A DNA stretch of 64,000 nucleotides from a bacterium (GTDB lineage Bacteria > Armatimonadota > Zipacnadia > Zipacnadales > UBA11051), in contig JAUVVY010000012.1 in NCBI GenBank assembly GCA_030604405.1, positions 1 to 64,000 of the forward strand. The letters run 5' to 3'. The position numbers and the translations under genes were made by a program. This document shows, in pieces, positions 1-8,727 of the stretch (its first letter is position 1; every line of letters begins with the position of its first letter). The notes below the pieces were generated by a model. It saw nothing but the letters and a program-made list of their open reading frames with translations, was not told the DNA's origin and ran no database searches.

Positions 1-240
1 AGCCGTCGAGCCGTGATCGGTGGTCAGGCAGTATTCCGCGCCGATATACTCCCCGAACTGGGTCTCGAATTCGTAGGGGAGGCCTGTACCTGGCCCCTCG
101 CCGGATATAGCGCCCTTCTCCAGCAGCTCCCGGATAAGTTCCATTTCCTTTTCGACCGGCCGCTTCCACTGCTCAGAACTGTCTGCCGTTACCGCCTTCG
201 GTCCGCCCTTGATGGCCAGTGTCGTCGCATTCCCGCTCAT
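1..240 (-). CDS. DegT/DnrJ/EryC1/StrS-family aminotransferase, 5' part only
   Basis: The minus strand is open for 80 codons from an ATG at 240-238 to the left edge, so the gene is cut by the window. The translated start (MSGNATTLAIKGGPKAV, then W-x-RP, a helix ending ELLEKGAISG, and FGEYIGAEYCLTTDHGSTA) has the layout of the N terminus of DegT/StrS PLP-dependent aminotransferases. In that family this part precedes the cofactor-binding Ser/Thr loop and the catalytic lysine, which are not in the window. Known members make amino sugars for envelope glycans or secondary metabolites. The substrate here cannot be judged. A GGGAG lies close upstream of the ATG. Confidence 0.72.
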   Translation of the reverse strand, partial: MSGNATTLAIKGGPKAVTADSSEQWKRPVEKEMELIRELLEKGAISGEGPGTGLPYEFETQFGEYIGAEYCLTTDHGSTA

Positions 241-380
241 AATACACGCTCCCAACTATTTGCTTCGTAGCCTGCGCGAATCTTGGTCAAGCATCACCCT
301 TACACCTCCCTGGCGCCGCCGCAGTTGCCCACAGCCGGAAACTTCTGCGTTTAATTTTATCAAGTTCGGGTTTAATAATA

Positions 381-409
381 TTGACATGTGGGTAAGGTTC
401 AATTAAAAT
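381..409 (+). promoter_or_regulatory. sigma70-type promoter for the DUF2089 gene
   Basis: A perfect TTGACA (381-386) is followed after 17 bases by TAAAAT (404-409), 43 bases before the DUF2089 start codon. The surroundings are much more AT-rich than the rest of the window. This is one of the best consensus matches here. No further operator is obvious. Confidence 0.7.
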
Positions 410-451
410 GAAGTCTAGTTTGACATTGTTAAAGTCAGGTGGGGCCAGCAA

Positions 452-751
452 ATGGACAAGCAGATACCGCAGTGGCTTGCTGAATTGGACGCAGAAGACC
501 TACAGTTCCTCAAGCGCTTTCTACTCGCCTCGGGATCGCTCAAAGCTCTCGCGGCAGAATACGGAATATCCTACCCCACAATTCGCGCCAGGCTCGACCG
601 GCTCATCAGCAAAGTCGAAGCGGCGCAGGACTCATCCTTAACAGACCCTTTTCAGAGACGGCTTCAAATCCTTGTCGCCGATGGAAAGATCGCGCGCGAT
701 GCGGCCAAGGAGTTGCTCGAAGCGTACGAACACGCGACACAACAGGAATAG
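452..751 (+). CDS. DUF2089-family helix-turn-helix protein
   Basis: 99 residues. The N-terminal half (IPQWLAELDAEDLQFLKRF, then LLASGSLKALAAEYGISYP and TIRARLDRLI) matches the DUF2089 family. These are small proteins with a sigma-factor-like helix-turn-helix, around residues 25-55 here. The C-terminal 35 residues are a charged helix. DUF2089 proteins are commonly found next to genes for small membrane proteins, as here: the next gene starts 42 bases downstream. A local transcriptional regulator is the likely role; targets are unknown. A GGTGG precedes the ATG and a consensus promoter lies just upstream. Confidence 0.8.
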   Translation: MDKQIPQWLAELDAEDLQFLKRFLLASGSLKALAAEYGISYPTIRARLDRLISKVEAAQDSSLTDPFQRRLQILVADGKIARDAAKELLEAYEHATQQE

Positions 752-793
752 TCGCTTCCGCGACAGATTCAAACATAAGGAGATGAAAGAGAC

Positions 794-1207
794 ATGAACA
801 AGACGATCGGGATGGTTATGATGGCGATTGCACTCGGCTCCGTGACCTCGCCGGTGTGGGCAGATGGTCTGGATGCGCTCGCCCTGCCGCCGCAGTGGGC
901 ATGGCTCCCCGGCACGCTGTTCGGCTGCTTTGCGGGGCTTTGGGGGACGGTCTTGGGGATCCTGGCACCCAGAGGGCGCGCCCAGAGCTTCGTGATGGGC
1001 TTCGGTGCTGTGTTGATCGTGGCGATGGCTGTCATGCTGCTTCTGGGGTTGATACTGTTGCTCACCGGTCATTCGTTCTGGAGCTGGTACCCCTGGCTGC
1101 TGCCTGGCTTCATTGGCCTTTTCGTCCTACCGCCGATAATGCGCGTTGCGCGCGTGCGCTATGCGGAGGCCGAGATGCGCAAGCTGGAAGCCATGGACAT
1201 GTCGTAG
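794..1207 (+). CDS. small exported or polytopic membrane protein paired with DUF2089
   Basis: 137 residues. An N-terminal hydrophobic stretch ending in PVWADG looks like a signal peptide (about 1-23). It is followed by three hydrophobic segments, roughly 30-53, 63-92 and 95-117, and a short charged tail (RYAEAEMRKLEAMDMS). No enzymatic motif is visible. A strong AAGGAGATG ribosome site sits 8-16 bases before the ATG. It follows the DUF2089 gene on the same strand and ends at a clear terminator, so the two form a small operon. Its product may be what the regulator controls or senses. Function unknown. Confidence 0.7.
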   Translation: MNKTIGMVMMAIALGSVTSPVWADGLDALALPPQWAWLPGTLFGCFAGLWGTVLGILAPRGRAQSFVMGFGAVLIVAMAVMLLLGLILLLTGHSFWSWYPWLLPGFIGLFVLPPIMRVARVRYAEAEMRKLEAMDMS

Positions 1208-1234
1208 AGGCAATCACCTGTCCCAAGAGGTCAG

Positions 1235-1261
1235 GAAGGCGCCCTCTCAGGCGCCTTCTTT
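1235..1261 (+). terminator. rho-independent terminator after the DUF2089 operon
   Basis: Arms GAAGGCGCC (1235-1243) and GGCGCCTTC (1250-1258) enclose a six-base loop and are followed by TTT. It lies 28 bases after the membrane-protein stop codon and separates this operon from the ThDP-enzyme gene. Confidence 0.75.
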
Positions 1262-1355
1262 GCCTGTCCGCTCTCCGGTACACACAGGAAATGAACGGCC
1301 GCCGAAGAAATATGCTACGACACAGACGCCCATCAAGAGCCAAAGGAGTCACGCA

Positions 1356-3086
1356 ATGGCGCTAAAGAAAGCATCGGAAGCAGTAGTCGAGGCCCTGGCG
1401 GCCGAAGGTGTGGAATATGTATTCGGCCTGCCGGGCGGCCATTCAGTAACTATATTCTACGATGAACTCAGCAAACAGGACGAGATTAAGGCGATCCTGG
1501 CTCGTCACGAGACCGCGGGAGCCTTCGCCGCGCTGGGTTACGCGCAGTTGACCGGCAAGGCAGGCGTCTGCCAGGGCACCGCCGGGCCGGGCTTTTCGCA
1601 CATGCTCGTGGGCATCCATGAAGCGATGTACTCGCGCATCCCGCTGGTGGTGATCGCCCCCAACGCGCCCATTGCCCACTACGGCAAAGGCGAGCTGCAG
1701 GAGCTTCCCCAGATCGAAAGCGTGGTCGGGTTTGCCAAGTGGTGGTACCGTGTGGACAGGCCCGACAAGATCCCGTGGGTGATGCAGCAGGCCTTCAAGC
1801 ACGCCCTGGCACCTCCGTGCGGGCCGGTGTTCGTGGATATCCCGATAGACATCGGCGACATGGAGGCGGAGATGGATGACTACGTCCCCGCACCACGCAG
1901 CAGTTGTGTAGCCGAGCCCCAGGCGATAGCTGAAGCGGCCAAGGCGCTGGCGACGGCGAAGAATCCCGTCATGATCTGCGGCCGCGGCGTGCATCAGTCG
2001 GGTGCTTATGAAGAGGTGCGCAAGCTTGCCGAGCTTCTGGCAATGCCGGTTGTGTACACAAATCACGGCAAGACCTCCATACCTGAGAATCATCCGCTGG
2101 CCGGCGGCGGAGTGGGCTGTAACCGCACTTGTGTCAGCGAGGCGCTGCTTGATGAAGCCGACTGCTGGTTCTGGGTCGGCAGTCAGATCGAGGAGTTCGC
2201 GGTGGGCAAAGGCTGGCCGCAACTGCCGCCGGAGCGCACCTTCATTAACCTGAACATTGACCCGACGCAGTTCGGCCGCAACTGGACGCCGGACATCTGC
2301 CTGCTCGGGGACGCGAAGCTGACGCTGGCGCAACTTGTCGAGGCATGTGACGAAGATGCCGGCGAGCGCGACTTTGCCAACAGCGAGGCGGCAAGCAAGA
2401 TTGCGGAACTGAGAAAGCAGTGGCGCGCGCAAGTTGACGCCCTTGTGGCCAGCTCGAAGGGGCCGGTGCATTTCTCGCAATTCCTCACCGAACTGAACCG
2501 TCTGATGCCCGATGACGCAGTGGTAGTTGTTGGGGAGGGTGCCAATCGTGTCTGGACGGCCACCGAGCTGCAACTGACCACACCAGGCACCTGGGTTTCG
2601 GCCTCGGACTTCGGCTGCATGGGCTATGCCGTCGGTGCGTCCATCGGCGCGGCGGTTGCCCGCCCGGGCAAGAACATCTTCTGCATCACCGGCGATGGCT
2701 CGTTCCAGATGCAGATGCAGGAGATTGTGGTGGCGATGCAGTACGAACTGCCGATTACCTATGTGGTGTTCAATAACAACGCGCTGGGGTGGATCAAGTG
2801 GAGCCAGAAGCTGGGCCGCGACGAGCGCTACTACTGCACCGAATTCACTGCCAACTGGAACCATGCCGAGGCGGCCCAGGCGGCGGGCCTGGCGGGCCTG
2901 TATGTCGACAGCGCCGAAAAATGCGCATCGGCCGTCGAGAGTGCTCTGCAGGCCAATGCCGACGGCCGGCCGGCGCTGATCGAGGTGCTCGTGCCGTGGG
3001 ACGAGCAGACACCCGGCTTCCACGCCCAGCACACAGGCTGCTCCACCGCAGAGGCCTATGACACGCTGACGGGCGGAGGCAGCTAG
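1356..3086 (+). CDS. thiamine diphosphate-dependent enzyme, acetolactate-synthase-like
   Basis: 576 residues from ATG 1356, chosen because CAAAGGAG lies just upstream; the open frame extends further 5' but without family homology. It has the three-domain ThDP fold. The N-terminal PYR domain carries the activating Glu in LARHETAGAF and the GTAGPG loop. A central domain follows, and the C-terminal PP domain has GDGSFQMQ...NNN, the cofactor and Mg-binding GDG-x(n)-NN motif. This is the IlvB/glyoxylate carboligase/oxalyl-CoA decarboxylase superfamily. No regulatory subunit (ilvN) or valine-pathway gene is adjacent, so a true acetolactate synthase role is not supported. The substrate is open. It stands alone between a terminator and recG. 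Confidence 0.85.
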   Translation: MALKKASEAVVEALAAEGVEYVFGLPGGHSVTIFYDELSKQDEIKAILARHETAGAFAALGYAQLTGKAGVCQGTAGPGFSHMLVGIHEAMYSRIPLVVIAPNAPIAHYGKGELQELPQIESVVGFAKWWYRVDRPDKIPWVMQQAFKHALAPPCGPVFVDIPIDIGDMEAEMDDYVPAPRSSCVAEPQAIAEAAKALATAKNPVMICGRGVHQSGAYEEVRKLAELLAMPVVYTNHGKTSIPENHPLAGGGVGCNRTCVSEALLDEADCWFWVGSQIEEFAVGKGWPQLPPERTFINLNIDPTQFGRNWTPDICLLGDAKLTLAQLVEACDEDAGERDFANSEAASKIAELRKQWRAQVDALVASSKGPVHFSQFLTELNRLMPDDAVVVVGEGANRVWTATELQLTTPGTWVSASDFGCMGYAVGASIGAAVARPGKNIFCITGDGSFQMQMQEIVVAMQYELPITYVVFNNNALGWIKWSQKLGRDERYYCTEFTANWNHAEAAQAAGLAGLYVDSAEKCASAVESALQANADGRPALIEVLVPWDEQTPGFHAQHTGCSTAEAYDTLTGGGS

Positions 3087-3130
3087 CATGTCACCTGTGG
3101 CAGAAGCACGGACAGAGACTATCTGAGCAA

Positions 3131-5329
3131 ATGAGACGAGACACCACCAGGTCGCACAAGACAAAGCAGCCGCGCTCAAAGAAGGCCGCTCGCGCTGCAG
3201 AGGTCTCCTGGGCGGCGCCGATCACGGCATTGAAAGGTGTCGGGCCGGCGCGGGCCGATACCTTTGCCGCCGCCGGCATCAACTCCATCGGCGACCTGCT
3301 CACCTACTACCCTTACCGCTACAAGGACCGGCCGCGACTGCACCGTATTGACGAACTGACCGACGGCCAGGAAGCCTGCCTGCGGGTGCGCGTAACAGGC
3401 AAGGGCAGCAATTTCTACCGCGGCCGAATGCGGATGACGCAGGTGCCGGCCGTCGCTATGGCCCCGCAGCAGGATAGCGCATTGCCACTGGAGGACGCCG
3501 CCGAGCCCCGAATCACTCTGCGCTGGTTCAATCAGCCCTACCGCGCCGAGCAGTTCGAGCCGGGCACTGAACTCGTGATAGTGGGCAGGATGCGGCTAAG
3601 AGGCGAGAAGACAGCAGTGGTCGTCCAGGAATGTGAGCGAGCCAATCCCGACCCTACCGGCTCACCCGGGCTGGGCATCGGGAAGCTTGTGCCCGTGTAT
3701 AGTAAGATAGAGGGCATCAGTCCCACGCTGCTGCGAAAGCTGATCCGGCAGGCTCTCGATACATGCCAGGAGCTGCCCGAGGCCCTGGTGCCGCCAGAGT
3801 TGGCTAGCGACCGCGGCCTGATGTCGCTGCGGGATGCGCTCTGGCAAACTCACTTCCCTGACAGCGGCGAAGTTCAGGAGGCGGCCCGGAAGCGGCTTGT
3901 CTATCAGGAACTTTTGCTGCTGCAGCTCGAGCTGGCGCGCAGGCAGCGGGCCGTGAAGGTGCCCACCACGGGCGTGGGCCTGGCGCTTGAGGAAAGCGCA
4001 CGGGATGAATACGTGGGCGCGCTTCCGTTTGAGTTGACCGCCGCGCAAAAGCGCGTGCTTGAGGAGATATCGGCCGACCTGGCCGGCCCCGAGCCCGCGC
4101 ACCGGCTGGTGCACGGCGACGTGGGCTCCGGCAAGACCGTTGTAGCGGCCTGGGCGCTTTACTGCGCGGTGCGAGCCGGCAAGCAGGCGGCGATGATGGC
4201 GCCGACGGAGCTTCTGGCCGAGCAACATTACCGGACGTTCTGTGCTCTACTTGCACCATTGGAAGTACAGCCGCTTCTACTCACCGGCAGCTTGCCCGAG
4301 CCAACTAAAGCACAGGTACGAGAGCATCTGGCTGGTGGAGAGCCGGTTGTAGTGGTCGGGACGCATGCCCTGTTCCAGCCGGCAGTGCAGTTCTCCGACC
4401 TGGCCGTAGCTGTGATTGACGAGCAGCACCGTTTCGGCCTGCAGCAGCGGATGGCGCTGGCGGAGAAGGGACTGCGGCCCAATGTAATAGTGATGTCAGC
4501 GACGCCTATTCCGCGCACCCTGGCCTTGACCTTATACGGTGACTTCGATATTTCAGTGATTGACGAGCTGCCGCCTGGGCGCCGACCAGTGCAGACAAGG
4601 CTGCTCCCGGATCGCAAGCGCAAGACGGCGCTGAAGCTACTGGTCGAGCAGGTAGCCGCCGGCCACCAGGCCTACGTAGTCTGCCCGCTGGTGGCAGAGG
4701 GTAAGAAGACTGATGCCGAGGCCGCGACGCAGATGTACGAGAGTCTGCAGGCCGAATTAGCTGCTTTTGCGGGCGGCGAAGCGGCGGCGCTGGGGCTGGT
4801 GCACGGCCAAATGCGTGCCCAGCAGCGCGAAGATGTCATGGCACAGTTCCGGGCCGGCGAGATTCAGATACTCGTCAGCACTACGGTCGTCGAGGTCGGC
4901 GTAGATGTGCCCAATGCAACTGCGATGGTAGTATTCAACGCCGAGCGCTTCGGGCTGGCGCAGTTGCACCAGTTGCGGGGCCGTGTGGCCAGGTCCGGCG
5001 CGCAGGCGCATTGTGTGCTCCTGACCGCCAGCAAGACACCGGAGGTCATTGACCGCCTGCGAGTGCTGGAGGAGACCAGCGACGGATTCAAGATAGCGGA
5101 GGAGGACCTGAAAAGGCGTGGGCCCGGCGAGATGGTCGGGCTTGCCCAACACGGCCTGCCGGACGTGCACATGGCCGCCCTGCTCACGGACACACCGACT
5201 CTGGTCGTGGCAAGGGAGGATGCGCGCAGCCTGCTGGAGGCCGACCCGTCACTCGACGCTCCGGAGCATCGCCTGCTGCGCCGCGCTCTGCAGGCCCAGC
5301 AGCCCACGGACATTAAATGGACAGTCTAG
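3131..5329 (+). CDS. recG: ATP-dependent DNA helicase RecG
   Basis: 732 residues, slightly longer than the usual 680-700 because of a basic N-terminal extension of about 30 residues. The wedge/OB region (LKGVGPARADTFAAAGI, then LLTYYPYRYKDR) is followed by the SF2 helicase core. The core has Walker A GDVGSGKT near residue 335, DEQHRFG as motif II, SATPIPRTL as motif III, and the C-terminal QLRGRVARSG and RRGPGEMVG motifs. RecG reverses stalled replication forks and migrates Holliday junctions. The ATG has only a weak ribosome site (CTGAG). The gene starts a plus-strand run through coaD with short gaps. All motifs are intact. Confidence 0.96.
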   Translation: MRRDTTRSHKTKQPRSKKAARAAEVSWAAPITALKGVGPARADTFAAAGINSIGDLLTYYPYRYKDRPRLHRIDELTDGQEACLRVRVTGKGSNFYRGRMRMTQVPAVAMAPQQDSALPLEDAAEPRITLRWFNQPYRAEQFEPGTELVIVGRMRLRGEKTAVVVQECERANPDPTGSPGLGIGKLVPVYSKIEGISPTLLRKLIRQALDTCQELPEALVPPELASDRGLMSLRDALWQTHFPDSGEVQEAARKRLVYQELLLLQLELARRQRAVKVPTTGVGLALEESARDEYVGALPFELTAAQKRVLEEISADLAGPEPAHRLVHGDVGSGKTVVAAWALYCAVRAGKQAAMMAPTELLAEQHYRTFCALLAPLEVQPLLLTGSLPEPTKAQVREHLAGGEPVVVVGTHALFQPAVQFSDLAVAVIDEQHRFGLQQRMALAEKGLRPNVIVMSATPIPRTLALTLYGDFDISVIDELPPGRRPVQTRLLPDRKRKTALKLLVEQVAAGHQAYVVCPLVAEGKKTDAEAATQMYESLQAELAAFAGGEAAALGLVHGQMRAQQREDVMAQFRAGEIQILVSTTVVEVGVDVPNATAMVVFNAERFGLAQLHQLRGRVARSGAQAHCVLLTASKTPEVIDRLRVLEETSDGFKIAEEDLKRRGPGEMVGLAQHGLPDVHMAALLTDTPTLVVAREDARSLLEADPSLDAPEHRLLRRALQAQQPTDIKWTV

Positions 5330-5382
5330 GTCTTCCGCAACTGCCTGCGTGAGACAGGTATTAGACTAGGAGCAAGAGCGTC

Positions 5383-6468
5383 ATGGCTGTGCTTGCCTAT
5401 CGCCCCGACTGGGAAGAAGCGCGTGATCGTTTGACTCGCTGGTGGAACGGCGAGAACTTTGGGCGCGCGGCCCTGCAGATTACCGTGCCGAGGCCGCACC
5501 CGGCTGAGCATGTGGAGCCAGCCCCGATACCGGCGGGAGTGGTCTGCGAGCGCTACACAGCGCAGGACCTGGACCTGCGCGTCAACCTGGCGCGGCGCGG
5601 GTGCATCAACACTTACTACCTGGGCGAAGCGGTCCCATACCATGCCCCGGGGGACTTGGGGCCAGGCACGCTCTCGCTGTTCCTGGGCTGCCATGGGACC
5701 GAGATGCCTACGACGGTGTGGTTTGAGCCATGTATCGCAGACGCCGACGAGATCGTCCCGGAGTATGACGCGGACAATCCGTACTGGATGTTCTGCCAGG
5801 AGGCGCACAGGGGCACACTGCCGTTCAGCCGCGGACGGTTCCTGCAGCAGTTCCCTGACCTCATCGAGGGCCTGGATACTCTGGCCGCGCTACGCGGAAC
5901 CGAGGAGTTGCTGATGGACCTTCTCGACCGGCCGGAGTGGGTGCACCGGTGCCTGCACCACATTACCCAGGTGTACTTCCGTCACTATGACATGCTCTAC
6001 GACCTCATCCGCGACGAGGTGGGCGGCAGCGTGTTCTGGTGCTGGGCGCCCGGCCGACTGGTAAAGCTGCAATGCGATGTCTCGTTCAATATCTCGCCGC
6101 GAATGTTCAGGGATTTCATGGTGCCGGTGCTGCAGGAGATGACGGAGCGCACCTCCTACTCCCTGTACCACTGGGACGGCCCCGGCGCGCTCTGTCACCA
6201 GGATGCTCTCCTTTCGCTGCCCCATCTCGACATGCTGCAGTGGACACCTGGTGCGGGCGAAGAGCCGACCTGCCATCGGCGCTACTGGCCCATGTATCAT
6301 GACGCCATAGAGGCAGGTAAGCGAGTGATGATCTATGCGGAGAACGCGGAGGGGCTGCCTGCACTGAAGCGAGAATTCGGCGAGAAAACCCAGAGCTTCA
6401 TGATCAATATACCATTGCCTACTCTGGCGCAGGCTGATGAGTGCATTCGTCTCATGGAATTGGGCTGA
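5383..6468 (+). CDS. uroporphyrinogen decarboxylase-like (UroD/MtaA superfamily) protein
   Basis: 361 residues preceded by AGGAG ten bases before the ATG. The pattern LQCDVSFNISPRMFRDF followed by VPVLQEM and SLYHWDGPG, and the late MLQWTPGAGEEP, is characteristic of UroD-fold proteins distant from HemE. This branch includes cobamide-dependent methyltransferases (MtaA, CmuA types). Members are abundant in Armatimonadota- and Planctomycetota-like genomes. No other heme genes are nearby, so a HemE role is unlikely. A corrinoid protein and its activator at 29559-32131 make a methyl-transfer role possible. The rsmD start lies 7 bases after the stop, implying co-transcription. Confidence 0.75.
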   Translation: MAVLAYRPDWEEARDRLTRWWNGENFGRAALQITVPRPHPAEHVEPAPIPAGVVCERYTAQDLDLRVNLARRGCINTYYLGEAVPYHAPGDLGPGTLSLFLGCHGTEMPTTVWFEPCIADADEIVPEYDADNPYWMFCQEAHRGTLPFSRGRFLQQFPDLIEGLDTLAALRGTEELLMDLLDRPEWVHRCLHHITQVYFRHYDMLYDLIRDEVGGSVFWCWAPGRLVKLQCDVSFNISPRMFRDFMVPVLQEMTERTSYSLYHWDGPGALCHQDALLSLPHLDMLQWTPGAGEEPTCHRRYWPMYHDAIEAGKRVMIYAENAEGLPALKREFGEKTQSFMINIPLPTLAQADECIRLMELG

Positions 6469-6475
6469 GCCCTGC

Positions 6476-7012
6476 ATGCGCGTGATCGCGGGAAGTGCCA
6501 GATCAATTCGGCTGCAATACCCGAAGGGCGAAAAGATCCGCCCCAGCACCGACCGGATGCGGGAGTCGCTCTTTGGCAGCCTGGGAGACGAGGTCGTGGG
6601 CAGCCGCTTCTGCGACCTGTACGCCGGCGCCGGCACCGTCGGCATCGAAGCGCTCAGCCGTGGAGCACAAAGCGCGGTGTTCGTCGAAAAGAACCCTCGC
6701 TGTATGGAGGCTTTACAGACCAACCTCGCGAATACACATTTGGCGGAGCGGGCCACGGTGTTTCGCGGTAACCTGCCGAGGTGTCTTAAAGAGGTATGGC
6801 AAAAGTTCGCTCCATTTGATATAGTATTTGCGGGCCCGCCCTATTCTGTGGATCCCGCGCCCTTGTTGTTGATTGCCGCGAAGCTGATTTCGGGGCATGA
6901 TACGCTACTGATAGTGCAATGCGACAGCCGGACGGTTGTAGAGGCGACGGGGCTGAGGCAACTGCGCCGGCAGGAATTTGGCGGAACGGCTGTGGTCTGG
7001 TACGGGACCTGA
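6476..7012 (+). CDS. rsmD: 16S rRNA (guanine-N2)-methyltransferase RsmD-like, with altered catalytic motif
   Basis: 178 residues from the ATG at 6476, chosen because MRVIAGSARSIRL matches the usual RsmD start; an upstream ATG at 6437 would overlap the preceding gene. The family motifs IRPSTDRMRESLF, DLYAGAGTVGIEALSRGA (SAM site) and VEKN are present. RsmD methylates G966 of 16S rRNA, and its motif IV is normally DPPY or NPPY. Here it reads A-G-P-P-Y (Gly120): the codon is GGC where GAC would give Asp, a single-base difference. This may weaken or change activity, or be a sequencing error. The gene lies upstream of coaD, a common arrangement. Confidence 0.88.
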   Translation: MRVIAGSARSIRLQYPKGEKIRPSTDRMRESLFGSLGDEVVGSRFCDLYAGAGTVGIEALSRGAQSAVFVEKNPRCMEALQTNLANTHLAERATVFRGNLPRCLKEVWQKFAPFDIVFAGPPYSVDPAPLLLIAAKLISGHDTLLIVQCDSRTVVEATGLRQLRRQEFGGTAVVWYGT

Positions 7013-7078
7013 CAGTAGTGTTCTCGGGGTGCTTTGAGTGGTACTCGCGGGCTGAACGTACAGGGAGGCGATATTGCT

Positions 7079-7504
7079 GTGAAAACATGCAAAGTGTCGC
7101 TGATTGTGTTGCTATCGGCGGTGACTGCGTGTGTGCTAGGCTGCCACGGAAGCGCATTCGAGCCGCTCGGGCACAACGGAGCGAATCGGCATGACCCGGT
7201 CGCCGGCGTTTGGACACTGTTCGCCCTTGGCGCGTCATTTCAAGGCCCGTGGTCGTCGTGTGGCGAACCGACTTGTTCCGGCACCTGGACAATCAACAGC
7301 GACAACACCTGGACACGGACCGTGAAGATAGCCAACCGACCCGAGGAAAACAGCGAGGGGATGTGGGCCACAAACGGGGCCAACTACGTTTTTGCCAGTG
7401 ACACTCAACCAACCACGACGTTCTACTACTACAACGGCGACATCTATTACGCGATACAGGAGACCGGCGTGTCCATAGGCGCGCTGCGCTGGCAGCGGCA
7501 GTGA
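7079..7504 (+). CDS. small putative lipoprotein, function unknown
   Basis: The open frame begins at 7034, but a GTG at 7079 has GGGAGG about ten bases upstream and gives a proper export signal: two lysines, a hydrophobic core SLIVLLSAVTACVL, then GC. This yields 141 residues with a probable lipidated Cys22, although the lipobox V-L-G-C is not ideal. The mature part is short, with SGTWTINSDNTWTRTV and a Tyr-rich strand FYYYNGDIYYAI, suggesting a small beta-barrel or lipocalin-like fold. It sits between rsmD and coaD, which usually adjoin, and so interrupts a common housekeeping pair. Confidence 0.6.
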   Translation: MKTCKVSLIVLLSAVTACVLGCHGSAFEPLGHNGANRHDPVAGVWTLFALGASFQGPWSSCGEPTCSGTWTINSDNTWTRTVKIANRPEENSEGMWATNGANYVFASDTQPTTTFYYYNGDIYYAIQETGVSIGALRWQRQ

Positions 7505-7531
7505 ACAGGACGTGAGAGCCGAACTGATATC

Positions 7532-8017
7532 ATGGAGAAACGCATAGCGGTTTGCCCAGGCAGTTTTGACCCGATCACGCTGGGCCACGTGGACCTGGTG
7601 CGGCGGGCGGCGGGACTTTTTGACCAACTCATCGTAGCCGTGGCCGTGACCGTTGATGCCGAAAAACGGCACACGTTCTCGTTGGATGAGCGGGTCGGGA
7701 TGGCCGCAGCAGCCTGCGCAGACATCGCCAACGTCACGGTCGAGAGCTTCTGTGGCTTGCTGGTAGATTACTGCCGCCAGCAGGGCGCGGTGGCTATAGT
7801 CAAAGGGCTCCGCACTGCCGGCGATATGCCACATGAGATGCAGATGCAGGCGGTCAACGCGGACCTGGCCCCGGACATCGAGACGGTGTTTGTGCTCGCT
7901 TCGGCCCAGTATGCCCACATGAGCTCCAGCATGGTCAAGTGGCTCAACGAACTGGGCGTGGATGTTTCGAGCTATGTGCCTGACAACGTGGCGGCCCGGT
8001 TGCAGGCAGGCTGCTGA
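7532..8017 (+). CDS. coaD: phosphopantetheine adenylyltransferase
   Basis: 161 residues, normal for CoaD. CPGSFDPITLGHVDLV contains the TxGH nucleotidyl-transferase motif (T16, H19). VKGLRTAGDMPHEMQMQAVN matches the phosphopantetheine-binding region, and HMSSSMVKW is the SSS-x(2)-K signature near the C terminus. It transfers AMP to 4'-phosphopantetheine, the penultimate step of CoA synthesis. The other CoA steps CoaB and CoaC are encoded at 38028-39281. It follows rsmD and the small lipoprotein gene in an apparent operon. Confidence 0.95.
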   Translation: MEKRIAVCPGSFDPITLGHVDLVRRAAGLFDQLIVAVAVTVDAEKRHTFSLDERVGMAAAACADIANVTVESFCGLLVDYCRQQGAVAIVKGLRTAGDMPHEMQMQAVNADLAPDIETVFVLASAQYAHMSSSMVKWLNELGVDVSSYVPDNVAARLQAGC

Positions 8018-8064
8018 GCGGCTAAGGTCAACTCAACGTAGTTCTGGCTAGGGAGGGCAGCAGA

Positions 8065-8571
8065 ATGGAAATACTGCAGCTTCTGAACGAACTGGAAGAG
8101 ATGGGGGAGCGCGGCGAGAAGGCATGGTACTGCAGGATATTTCTGCTTCGCAAGCTCGTACTCGACGCTGATGCGTTCTATGATATGGTTCACAGGCTCC
8201 GCACGAGTTTGCCCGAAGAGATGACTACCGCCACCCAGGTGGCCCGCCAGCGCGAGGAGATAGTAGAACAGGCGCATGCTGAAGCCCAAAAGATCACTGA
8301 CGGCGCGCGCCAGCAGGCACAACTGCTTGTTTCCAACGATGAACTGACCAAGCAGGCTCAAGCGGAGGCCGACAGAGTCCTACAGCAGGCCCAAGTTGAG
8401 GCCAACGCAATCCGGGCCGAGGCTACTCAATGGGCTCGTGGCATAGTCGAGCGCCTGGAAAACTACGTTGGCCGCATATCGTCAACCATTGACAAGACCA
8501 AGAAGGCGCTCAGCAGCCAGGGGCCGGCAGCACCCGCAGCCGAGCCGCCGGCCACAGAACCTGAAGAATAA
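8065..8571 (+). CDS. coiled-coil protein resembling DivIVA / ATP synthase subunit b stalks
   Basis: 168 residues. After a globular N terminus with LRKLVLDADAFYDMVHRLR and SLPEEM, residues 60-140 form a long Ala/Gln/Glu-rich helix with heptad character (EIVEQAHAEAQKI, QAQAEADRVLQQAQVEA). An acidic Pro/Ala tail ends the protein. Similar proteins lie between coaD and ackA in many Firmicutes and related phyla, often called ATPase or DivIVA-like without experimental support. AGGGAGG precedes the ATG. No nucleotide-binding motif is seen, so an ATPase name is not justified. Function unknown. Confidence 0.6.
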   Translation: MEILQLLNELEEMGERGEKAWYCRIFLLRKLVLDADAFYDMVHRLRTSLPEEMTTATQVARQREEIVEQAHAEAQKITDGARQQAQLLVSNDELTKQAQAEADRVLQQAQVEANAIRAEATQWARGIVERLENYVGRISSTIDKTKKALSSQGPAAPAAEPPATEPEE

Positions 8572-8635
8572 CAGCCTGCGCGAAACATTACGGCTGCTCA
8601 CAACACCAGCGCAACTGATCTCCGCAGACAGGCTG

Positions 8636-8663
8636 GGCCGACTCGCGATTTCAGGAGTCGGCC
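8636..8663. terminator. hairpin downstream of the coiled-coil gene
   Basis: GGCCGACT (8636-8643) pairs with AGTCGGCC (8656-8663) across a 12-base loop. GAGCCGACT near 8682 could form an alternative stem with the second arm. There is no T-run, so termination is possible but not shown. Confidence 0.35.
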
Positions 8664-8727
8664 CTGTGGTGACTCGCCAGGAGCCGACTTCATTGCATGC
8701 TTGCCGGGGCGAAGTGCCAAAGCCGCT

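Noticed and set aside
1443-3179. 578-codon open frame opposite the ThDP-enzyme gene
   Set aside because: It is antisense to a gene with clear family motifs. Its protein is Arg/His-rich with no recognisable domain, as expected from high GC content.
5383-6468. HemE, the heme-pathway uroporphyrinogen decarboxylase
   Set aside because: The sequence belongs to the divergent UroD-like branch and no other heme gene is nearby.
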